A stretch of 48,607 nucleotides of DNA from positions 1 to 48,607 of the forward strand of contig CAZFLR010000013.1 of NCBI GenBank assembly GCA_964519385.1, written 5' to 3'. Within the stretch, counting starts at the first letter, position 1. The number at the start of each line of letters is the position of its first letter. Made by a program: the position numbers and the translations under genes. The notes under the pieces were generated by a model, which saw nothing but the letters and a program-made list of their open reading frames with translations, made no database searches and was not told the origin of the DNA. Source of the stretch: SVFI01 sp964519385 (lineage in GTDB: Bacteria; Bacillota; Clostridia; Lachnospirales; Lachnospiraceae). Below are positions 25,166 through 32,056 of the stretch, one piece after another.

Positions 25166-25795
25166 TCAGCCCCGGATTGCCTTTACCACTCTTGCATATG
25201 CCGCATCTGCCGTGCAGTTACCCGCAGCTAACAAACGTTCTGCTCTTGCATCCAGCTCTGCTGCCAGTTCCCTATTCTTCATAAGTTTTGTATTGATAAA
25301 AACGTTTAACGACGCTCCTGCAAGTGCTGCCTTACACATCTGGGCAGCCACTCCGGCATCACTGATTGCAATACGGCTTCCTATTTCAGAGAGTCTGTTA
25401 ATCAGCACAAGTGCCTCCGTAATCTTTTCCATCAGCGCAAGCGGAGCTTCGCTTGCCGTCTTTAAGGCTTTTTCCATAATCAGCGTTCTTTGCGCCGCTT
25501 CCTCCTCTGTGGTTTTCGGGAGAGAATATGCACGTGCAAGCGGTTCAAAGGCTTCTGCGTCCTTATCCATGAACTCCATCAGCTCCTGTGCGATTTTTTC
25601 TCCCTCTATCAGAATTTCTTCGATTTCCGTCTGATATTCAGCGTACTTCTTCTTTCCCGACGTAAGATTTGCCACCATATTGCCGAGTGCCATTCCGATT
25701 GCTGCTGCATATCCGCTCGCTCCGCCGCCTCCCGGCACCGGTTCACTCGATGAGAGCACTTTGATAAACTCGCTCATTTTACTGTCTGCCATCAT
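25166..25795 (-). CDS. fchA: Formimidoyltetrahydrofolate cyclodeaminase / methenyl-THF cyclohydrolase family (FchA)
   Basis: A 209-residue cyclodeaminase-family protein. PVPGGGGASGYAAAIGMALGNMVANL is the characteristic glycine-rich start and a helical bundle follows. Members make methenyl-THF from formimino-THF, and in acetogens and purine-fermenting clostridia act as methenyl-THF cyclohydrolase. No formimidoyltransferase or histidine-degradation gene is nearby, which favours the one-carbon role with the adjacent FolD variant. The ATG at 25795 (with another at 25792) lies nine bases after GGGAGG. The reading frame continues upstream but without start signals. Confidence 0.93.
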   Translation of the reverse strand: MMADSKMSEFIKVLSSSEPVPGGGGASGYAAAIGMALGNMVANLTSGKKKYAEYQTEIEEILIEGEKIAQELMEFMDKDAEAFEPLARAYSLPKTTEEEAAQRTLIMEKALKTASEAPLALMEKITEALVLINRLSEIGSRIAISDAGVAAQMCKAALAGASLNVFINTKLMKNRELAAELDARAERLLAAGNCTADAAYARVVKAIRG

Positions 25796-25823
25796 AATAT
25801 TCTGCCTCCCTGTTATAAAAATT

Positions 25824-25845
25824 TTCCGGCATTTCCGAACCGGAA
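25824..25845 (-). other. Small leader hairpin before fchA
   Basis: TTCCGG and CCGGAA pair around a 10-base loop in the fchA 5' leader, with AATTTTT following on the minus strand. It could be a weak attenuator. It does not match the tetrahydrofolate riboswitch core as far as can be judged by eye. Confidence 0.3.
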
Positions 25846-25857
25846 TTCCTGTCTGTA

Positions 25858-25886
25858 AGTATATCAAAGAACTGATACAAGGACAA
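25858..25886 (-). promoter_or_regulatory. Promoter of the fchA-folD-HD-truA operon
   Basis: TTGTCC (-35, 25886-25881) and TATACT (-10, 25863-25858) are 17 bp apart on the minus strand. It is nearly back to back with the DUF4317 promoter. Confidence 0.65.
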
Positions 25887-25894
25887 GTTTTCCC

Positions 25895-25923
25895 TTGCAA
25901 TCTTAATCCGTAAAATTTATACT
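25895..25923 (+). promoter_or_regulatory. Promoter of the DUF4317-SGNH pair
   Basis: TTGCAA (25895-25900) and TATACT (25918-25923) are separated by 17 bp and lie 42 bp before the start codon. Confidence 0.65.
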
Positions 25924-25964
25924 GTTAATACTGAATAAAGAAAACAAAGAAACGGAGCAGACAT

Positions 25965-27260
25965 ATGCAGCGCAAAGATTTATTGGAACTGAAAAAAAGA
26001 TTTAAAAAGGACGGATGCACATTCACACGCATGACCGGGTGTTATGTAAACTCACAAAAAGAAAAAGTCGTAACACTTAATGAGGTATTTTTAAATCTGC
26101 CTGATGAAGAATATTACAAATATCTGGAAATTGCCAAAAAAACTCTCTCCGGTACTCTCGGCAACAACCTGCTCGAGCTCGATTTCCCTATTGAAGAGGA
26201 AGCTGCCGGAGGCAAGCAGCAGTTTTTCATGGGACTGAAAACATCGGGTTTAAAGGAAGAAGGACTGCTCAACCGCTTTTACGACCTCATTATCGATACA
26301 TATGACTATGTCGGAAACTATCTGATTTTGCTCTTTCATGATGCATATGATGTCATGGTAAAAACGGAGGACAACCGCAAGCTTGACGAATCAGAGGAAG
26401 TATATGAGTATCTTCTCTGCGCCATCTGTCCGGTTACCCTCTCCAAACCGGGGCTTGGCTATCTGGAGGAGGAAAATAAAATCGGTGTGCGCCTGAGAGA
26501 CTGGATAGTTTCCCCACCGGAAAACGGCTTCCTTTTTCCTGCCTTTACCCAGAGAAGCAGTGATATTCACGCACTGCTCTACTATACCAAAAATGCAAAA
26601 GAACCTCACAAGCTATTCATGGAGGAAGGACTTGGCTGCGGCTCCAGAAAAACAGCACTCCAGCAAAAAAATTCCTTCCAGGCTGTTGTTAAAAAAGCAG
26701 TATCACAGCTCGCCGATGAAGAGGTTCTTGCAGATGATGTATTTATAACACTCCAGGAATCCATCAGTGATATGCTGGACAGAGAACAGGCTGAAGCTGT
26801 GGATGAGGAGCCGATTACCCTTACGGCAGACACCTTCAAGACCATTCTTGAAGACTGTGAATTTTCCGAAACGCTCTCACCGAAGCTTGAGAAAGCCTTT
26901 GAAGAAGAATTTTCAAACGAGCTTCCTTCTGTAGAGGCCGTACTGGATACAAAAGCCCTCGCCAAGAACGAACAAAAAAAGAAAGAAAAAGAGCTGCTCT
27001 GTGAGGTTGCCTCACTGAAAGAATCCCTTGCAAAAGTACAGGACGTTGACGGAAAAACAAGCTATGTAGACCCTGACACCGGGGAAATTCTCGCCGATGA
27101 GGACACCGACACCCCGAAATTATGTGACGTATTCGTCCGCATGAAACCGGAGCGTGCCTCCCTCGTAACCTCCCAAGTCATCGACGGTCAGAAATGTCTC
27201 CTGATTCCCGTGGAGGATGGGGACGATATCGATATTAATGGGATAAAACTGGATGAATAA
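25965..27260 (+). CDS. DUF4317 family protein of unknown function
   Basis: A 431-residue soluble, acidic protein matching DUF4317, a family known from Clostridia without an assigned role. Recognisable parts are the N-terminal RKDLLELKKRFKKDGCTFTRMTGCYVN, a central LYYTKNAKEPH block, and the C-terminal DVFVRMKPERASLVTSQVIDGQKCLLIP. No membrane segment, signal peptide or catalytic motif is evident. An acidic helical stretch lies around 270-350. The ATG at 25965 has CGGAG upstream and a good promoter. It is followed after 23 bp by an anchored SGNH hydrolase on the same strand, so the two are likely co-transcribed. Confidence 0.85.
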   Translation: MQRKDLLELKKRFKKDGCTFTRMTGCYVNSQKEKVVTLNEVFLNLPDEEYYKYLEIAKKTLSGTLGNNLLELDFPIEEEAAGGKQQFFMGLKTSGLKEEGLLNRFYDLIIDTYDYVGNYLILLFHDAYDVMVKTEDNRKLDESEEVYEYLLCAICPVTLSKPGLGYLEEENKIGVRLRDWIVSPPENGFLFPAFTQRSSDIHALLYYTKNAKEPHKLFMEEGLGCGSRKTALQQKNSFQAVVKKAVSQLADEEVLADDVFITLQESISDMLDREQAEAVDEEPITLTADTFKTILEDCEFSETLSPKLEKAFEEEFSNELPSVEAVLDTKALAKNEQKKKEKELLCEVASLKESLAKVQDVDGKTSYVDPDTGEILADEDTDTPKLCDVFVRMKPERASLVTSQVIDGQKCLLIPVEDGDDIDINGIKLDE

Positions 27261-27283
27261 AATAGTATAAAGGAAACTCAGAC

Positions 27284-28018
27284 ATGAAAAAGAACTCTCA
27301 GAAATTTTACCGCATCGGATTCTACGCGCTCCTCGCCGGATGTGTAATACTCGGATGCATGACTCTTTTTTTACTCATCCGGGGGGACTATTTTGCTATA
27401 CTCCGACATACTGTGTCCCGGGACAACGGCAGCTACAACTACGAAGACAATGCTTCCTATGTACAAAGAACCACACAGTTTTCCATGCTTCCGGTACAGG
27501 ATACGGATATTGTATTTGTAGGAGATTCCATCACTGCACGCTTTGAATGGGATGAATATTTCACGGAATATAAGGTTGCCAACAGAGGCATTGACTCAGA
27601 CGTAACAGAGGGTGTATACAACCGTCTGGATACCATCATATCACAGACTCCCGAAAGCATCTTCCTCATGATAGGAATCAATGACATCCGACAGGGGATT
27701 CCCGAAGATACAACTCTTTTCTATTATGGAAAAATCCTGGATGAACTTAAGGCCGCTCTCCCGGACTGCCGGATATATGTGCAGAGTGTTCTTCCTGTTC
27801 ATACCTCCACCGGAATTGACAATGCTTCCGTGCAAAGCCTGAATCGCTCCATCCGGAAGCTGGCAGAGGAGAAAAAGCTTCCTTATCTGGACATCTACTC
27901 TGCTGTTGCCGACAAAGAGAACAATTTTACTTACACTGTGGACGGTGTTCATCCTACCGGTGCAGGTTATTCCATATGGACCGAAATCATAAAAAAAGAG
28001 CTTGCCGGCGCGAATTAA
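27284..28018 (+). CDS. Membrane-anchored SGNH/GDSL-type hydrolase
   Basis: A 244-residue esterase-fold protein with one N-terminal membrane helix (about 10-33), so the catalytic domain is probably outside the cell. All four SGNH blocks are present: S82 in GDSIT, G102 in NRGI, N133 in GINDI, and D220/H223 in DGVHPTGAGY. Family members deacetylate or de-esterify carbohydrates, lipids or cell-wall polymers. The substrate cannot be told. The start follows AAAGGAAA. It pairs with the DUF4317 gene upstream. Its last codons contain the terminator of the opposite gene. Confidence 0.9.
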   Translation: MKKNSQKFYRIGFYALLAGCVILGCMTLFLLIRGDYFAILRHTVSRDNGSYNYEDNASYVQRTTQFSMLPVQDTDIVFVGDSITARFEWDEYFTEYKVANRGIDSDVTEGVYNRLDTIISQTPESIFLMIGINDIRQGIPEDTTLFYYGKILDELKAALPDCRIYVQSVLPVHTSTGIDNASVQSLNRSIRKLAEEKKLPYLDIYSAVADKENNFTYTVDGVHPTGAGYSIWTEIIKKELAGAN

Positions 28019-28036
28019 GCAAACCGGCAGGCTCTT
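27991..28036 (-). terminator. Terminator of the TPR-DUF4037-DUF4125 gene
   Basis: AAGAGCTTGCCGG (27996-28008) pairs with CCGGCAGGCTCTT (28024-28036) with one mismatch. On the minus strand a run of seven T follows. It overlaps the end of the SGNH gene, so it may serve both strands, though the plus-strand T-run is poor. Confidence 0.75.
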
Positions 28037-28048
28037 AATTACATTCTT

Positions 28049-30340
28049 TTACCACATCTTACGCTCTGCCGTCTCCAGGTCAGCATAGCCATACATATGC
28101 ACTGTATTCTTCATCGTAAGCGCAGCAAGATTTTTTCCTTCTTTGGCAATATCTGCCACAAAAGCTCCGTACAGAAGCAGCATCTTATCGGAGTATGTCC
28201 CGATTTCTCCCCTCAGATACGTTTCATATGAAGTCAGATATGGTGTATCTTCATAGGTATGAATGGCGCGCGCATTTCCCGCCACCTTCGGATACTTCTT
28301 GGAAAAATTCTCCATCCATGCAACCTGAATGGCAATAATCTCCTCCATAATTTCTTTCTTCTCTTTAGAAATCACCGGCAGATTTTCAGAAAGCTCTGCA
28401 TACTTCTCAGGTGCCGTGCTCTCCATCATCCGCGCGTACTTCTCCGTTATCGGATTCCATCCCTTTTCCGTACTCGCGGCAAAATCCTCCCGGTACTGCA
28501 TCAGCATCTCATTGGTCCATGTCAGATACTGACTCTTTCTCATAATTTCAAAGGTTAAAAAGTCATCCTGACAGCTTGCTCTTCCGCCCTCATTTTTTAC
28601 GTGGTCAAATGCTTCCCACTCCATTTTTACAATTTCATCTACCAGTTGTTCCTTCATTTCTTCTCCAAGAATCTGCGTTAACTCCTGTATACGTTCCATA
28701 TTGCGCTGCACCTCTTCCCTGTCTGCTGACATATTCAATGCCAGCTCTCGCAGCAGTTCTGTTGCTCTCTCACAGCCTTCCAGTCCTTCAAGCCCCTTAA
28801 GCAGCCATTTCTTGTGCGGTGCATACGTTTTTCTCGAAAGATACAGAACCTTCGCTGCATGCTCTAAGGCCTCTGCCAGCAAAAGATTCGCCGCTGCCAT
28901 ATCACCCCTCGCAGCCATACGCGGATAATTATATGGTCCGCACTGCTCATACAGCGCAAATTCCTGCATCCGTTTCCTGTTGCAGATTTCTTTTGGGTAA
29001 TGCGCTTTCAGCTCAGCCAGCATGGAGGAAAAAGTTCCCTTCGGATCATGAAAAATTTCACCGCTTACCGCTGCACAAAGCGCGTATTCATCCACATAAA
29101 GCCATTCCTCACAGGTTTGGGGCACATGACTGATTCCAAGTATTCTTTTAAAATATCTCTCATAGGTCGTCACACCCGTGCGACTGTTTCCATGCGCCGA
29201 TACAAGGCGGCGATATCCCTTCCACTCTTCCGGCAGCCCGTCATAAGCCTCCTGAAGCTTCTCACCTATCTTTGCATAATCCTCCTCAGACAACCAGATT
29301 GCAAATCCCGGACCATGGTCATGATCTGTGCTGATTCCGTCATCAAATCCCAGACAGTCACTTCCTTCTCCGCAAAGTCCGATTGCCATACGGTCGAAAT
29401 ATTCCGGAAATCTGTCAAGCAGCATAGGTTTCCCTACCTGTTCAAAGTAATCGCGTGAAATTTTAAGCCCCTTCATTGAACCGCACATTTTTGCATGCTT
29501 CAGTTTTTCTTCCACACGCTCATAGCTCTCCGTCTTTCCTACCAGTCGTTCAATCAGTGCCAGTGCCCGTGCATAATATTCTGCGGCCACGGAAGGCTCC
29601 TGTGTAAGCATCAGTGCGTCACCGTATGCTGCCATAGCGGCTGCAAAATGCACGTCATTTACCCCGAGCTTTTCAAAGGTCTGAATTGCCGTCATTGCCT
29701 CCTCTGCCGCCTGAGCCGCAATATCAGCAGCATCATTTTGTTCGGCAATCCTGCAGAGCGTCATTGCAAGATTCGCATGTGTTACTGCCCCTTCAAATGC
29801 ACGCCCTTCCATTGCTTCCAGTATACTGAGCGCCTTTCCCTGACATTCTGCTGCGCGCTCATATTCCTCCGTCTCCTGAAAAAGAAGACTCATATTGTTG
29901 TATAAGCTTGCAAAATGATAATCTCCCGGCTCAAGCCACTTTTCATACAGAGGAAAAACTTCCATATAGAACTGGTATGCCTCCGCAAGCTTTCCGGCTG
30001 CTCTGCATGCTGTCGCAACATTCAAAAGCGTTGTCGCATATGCCTCGGAATCCTGTAAACCAAGCTGCTGCATAAGAGTGACTACCTGACTGCTGTAGCC
30101 GAGAGATTTGTCCTTCTGTCCGCTTTCTCTGCAAAGTCCGATCATTTCATTTAGAAGCATAATCAGGCTGTTGTAATCCTGAATCTGCTGTGCTTCCTTC
30201 ATCATCTCAATCAAAAAATCCTCTGCCCCGTCTGTATCTCCCTCTGCAAAATACTGTTGTAGTCTCTTGTATATTTGCTGCATATCCATATCGTACCCAC
30301 TCACTTTCTCACATGGTTCTTTGCATCCATACTCTTCCAT
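28049..30340 (-). CDS. TPR - nucleotidyltransferase-like DUF4037 - DUF4125 protein
   Basis: A 763-residue soluble protein of undescribed function. Residues about 18-285 are TPR-like helical repeats (AYATTLLNVATACRAAGKLAEAYQFY, YNNMSLLFQETEEYERAAE). Residues 295-560 match DUF4037, which has a nucleotidyltransferase-like core: GEGSD at 324-328 and D339-H-D341 in STDHDHGPGFAIWL. The C-terminal 190 residues match DUF4125 (DEIVKMEWEAFDHVKNEGGRASCQDD). The start at 30340 has no clear ribosome site; the ATG at 30289 (MDMQQIYK) is an alternative. It lies directly after sigE on the same strand, with its own terminator. Confidence 0.82.
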   Translation of the reverse strand: MEEYGCKEPCEKVSGYDMDMQQIYKRLQQYFAEGDTDGAEDFLIEMMKEAQQIQDYNSLIMLLNEMIGLCRESGQKDKSLGYSSQVVTLMQQLGLQDSEAYATTLLNVATACRAAGKLAEAYQFYMEVFPLYEKWLEPGDYHFASLYNNMSLLFQETEEYERAAECQGKALSILEAMEGRAFEGAVTHANLAMTLCRIAEQNDAADIAAQAAEEAMTAIQTFEKLGVNDVHFAAAMAAYGDALMLTQEPSVAAEYYARALALIERLVGKTESYERVEEKLKHAKMCGSMKGLKISRDYFEQVGKPMLLDRFPEYFDRMAIGLCGEGSDCLGFDDGISTDHDHGPGFAIWLSEEDYAKIGEKLQEAYDGLPEEWKGYRRLVSAHGNSRTGVTTYERYFKRILGISHVPQTCEEWLYVDEYALCAAVSGEIFHDPKGTFSSMLAELKAHYPKEICNRKRMQEFALYEQCGPYNYPRMAARGDMAAANLLLAEALEHAAKVLYLSRKTYAPHKKWLLKGLEGLEGCERATELLRELALNMSADREEVQRNMERIQELTQILGEEMKEQLVDEIVKMEWEAFDHVKNEGGRASCQDDFLTFEIMRKSQYLTWTNEMLMQYREDFAASTEKGWNPITEKYARMMESTAPEKYAELSENLPVISKEKKEIMEEIIAIQVAWMENFSKKYPKVAGNARAIHTYEDTPYLTSYETYLRGEIGTYSDKMLLLYGAFVADIAKEGKNLAALTMKNTVHMYGYADLETAERKMW

Positions 30341-30414
30341 TATGGTACAGTTTTAATGCATATCACTTTTAAAGTAGTGTAGCACAAAAAGACAAACTCG
30401 TAAATGTATTTCCC

Positions 30415-31146
30415 CTACACCATCTCCCTCTTTAATCGTTTCATAATTTTCTTTTCAAGACGGGAAATATAAGACTGTGATATTCCGAGAAGATCTGCTA
30501 CCTCTTTCTGTGTCATCGCTTCCTCCTCCCTGTTATTAAGTCCGAAGCGGAGATTGATAATCAGTCTTTCCCTCTCTGAAAGCTTGCTGATGGCTCTTCT
30601 CAGCATCTTCTGTTCCGCTTCATTTTCCATATCCTTATAAATAATATCCTCATCCGTTCCGAGGATATCCGACAACAGCAGTTCATTTCCATCCCAATCC
30701 ACATTCAGAGGCTCGTCAATGGAAACCTCCATCCGGAGTTTACTGTTTCTCCTCAGATACATCAAAATCTCATTTTCAATACATCGTGAAGCATAGGTTG
30801 CCAGCTTTATATTTTTTTCAGGATTATATGTATTGATTGCCTTAATCAGTCCGATTGTACCGATGGATATCAGATCTTCCACACCGATACCCGTATTATC
30901 AAATTTTTTTGCAATATAAACAACCAGTCTTAAATTGTGTTCTATAAGCTCGGTCCTTGCCTCCTGGGCATACTCTCCCGTCAGTTTCCGTATGCATTCA
31001 TTTTCTCTCTCACTTTCCAGTGGCGGCGGAAGCACATCCGTCCCTCCGATATAGTGAATATCACCCTGCTTTGAAAACAGCAGACCTGTTTCTCTGTGTA
31101 ACAGACGAAATTGTGCCCGTCCCGGCATTACTACTTTTAAAACCAT
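30415..31146 (-). CDS. sigE: Sporulation sigma factor sigma-E precursor
   Basis: Early mother-cell sigma factor, 243 residues from the ATG at 31146 (GGGGAGG site). The pro-region of about 30 residues precedes HYIGGTDVLPPPL, the conserved cleavage neighbourhood where SpoIIGA removes the inhibitory N-terminus. Region 2 is NLRLVVYIAKKFDNTGIGVEDLISIGTIGLIKAINTYNPEKNIKLATYASRC, nearly identical to B. subtilis, and region 4 ends GISQSYISRLEKKIMKRL. It follows spoIIGA by 19 bp in the spoIIG operon. Upstream in-frame codons without a ribosome site are not part of it. Confidence 0.96.
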   Translation of the reverse strand: MVLKVVMPGRAQFRLLHRETGLLFSKQGDIHYIGGTDVLPPPLESERENECIRKLTGEYAQEARTELIEHNLRLVVYIAKKFDNTGIGVEDLISIGTIGLIKAINTYNPEKNIKLATYASRCIENEILMYLRRNSKLRMEVSIDEPLNVDWDGNELLLSDILGTDEDIIYKDMENEAEQKMLRRAISKLSERERLIINLRFGLNNREEEAMTQKEVADLLGISQSYISRLEKKIMKRLKREMV

Positions 31147-31165
31147 TTCTTCCTCCCCGTTCTTT

Positions 31166-31960
31166 CTATAATTTCGGATGTAAAATAACCTGATATTCAT
31201 CTTTTTGACTGATTTTTCCCTCATAGATGCCAAGCATAACCTTTTGCCATCTTTTTTCTCCCTGTTGCTCCGGTATTTCCAGTTCATCTGCCAGCACTCC
31301 TTTCAGAATTCCTTTTTGTGTTCCTATTGCATGGTACGGAATTGCAAAAAAACCTTCCGGCAGCAAAATATGATTTTTAGTCAAAAGCTCTCTCTCGACG
31401 ATAACCACCGGTCGACCCGTTACCGGCTCATACAATGAATTTCCGGTATCCATCAGTCCCCTGCACTGTATCTGTCTGTTTCCGAAACGGATACACACGG
31501 GAAGATGATTCTTTTTTTGAAACCATCTCTCGCGCACGCCTTCCAGCCATCCGCTTACAAACAGGTAGCCAAAGAGAATTGCCCCCGTCGCTGTCATACA
31601 CTTTCCCCGGAACTGACGCACACAGCGGAAGGTCTGCTCTGCCCATGACAAAATGCCTCCCGTCATAAAGGAAAGCGCGAGACATGTAGCTACGCACATC
31701 ATTCCTTTCTTTCCTCTGCTCTCCTCAAATGCACAGCGAATCATCAGATACATCACCGCAGGAATCATTATTTGGAACACGACGGACATTTGTCCAACCC
31801 CCGCCAGTGTATATACAGAAGTGTACGCTGCTCCCAGTATTGCCGCCGCTACCATTCCCGGTCTTTTCTTATGTTTCTGCAGAATTTTACCTGTGAGCGA
31901 AAGGAGTATGTAGTCCATCAGAAAATTTTCAAGGAAAATAACATCCAGATAAATTTCCAG
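31166..31960 (-). CDS. spoIIGA: Pro-sigma-E processing protease SpoIIGA
   Basis: Septal membrane aspartic protease that cleaves pro-sigma-E after a forespore signal. About five hydrophobic helices come first, and the protease domain carries the catalytic aspartate in CRGLMDTGNSLYEP. No ATG, GTG or TTG lies where alignment with B. subtilis MKIYLDVI puts the start. The corresponding codon is CTG at 31960 (reading L/M-EIYLDVIF), eight bases after a perfect AGGAGG. This gives 264 residues. An in-frame GTG at 32020 lies within the ftsZ terminator and has no ribosome site. The promoter at 31982-32014 would start transcription downstream of that GTG. Confidence 0.9.
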   Translation of the reverse strand: MEIYLDVIFLENFLMDYILLSLTGKILQKHKKRPGMVAAAILGAAYTSVYTLAGVGQMSVVFQIMIPAVMYLMIRCAFEESRGKKGMMCVATCLALSFMTGGILSWAEQTFRCVRQFRGKCMTATGAILFGYLFVSGWLEGVRERWFQKKNHLPVCIRFGNRQIQCRGLMDTGNSLYEPVTGRPVVIVERELLTKNHILLPEGFFAIPYHAIGTQKGILKGVLADELEIPEQQGEKRWQKVMLGIYEGKISQKDEYQVILHPKL

Positions 31961-31981
31961 GATAACCACCTCCTGAAAAAC

Positions 31982-32014
31982 AGTATAAAAAAAACGCCGT
32001 GATTTTTTTGTCAA
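31982..32014 (-). promoter_or_regulatory. spoIIG promoter with long spacing, overlapping the ftsZ terminator
   Basis: On the minus strand a perfect TTGACA (32014-32009) and TATACT (31987-31982) are 21 bp apart. B. subtilis spoIIG also has near-consensus boxes with an over-long (22 bp) spacer and needs Spo0A-P. Spo0A-box-like sequences are TGTCAAA on the plus strand (32009-32015, over the -35) and TGTCGAT on the minus strand (32047-32041). Activation by Spo0A is inferred. Confidence 0.6.
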
Positions 32015-32024
32015 AATCACGACG
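31987..32024 (-). terminator. ftsZ terminator
   Basis: On the minus strand CGTCGTGATTTT (32024-32013) pairs with AAAATCACGGCG (32006-31995) with one G-U pair, followed by eight T. It lies 33 bp after the ftsZ stop. Confidence 0.82.
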
Positions 32025-32056
32025 TTCCCATTTAAAATCCATCGACAATATGTGAT

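Noticed and set aside
25796..25900. Tetrahydrofolate riboswitch in front of fchA
   Set aside because: Only a 6-bp hairpin is visible; the conserved core of the known riboswitch was not found by eye.
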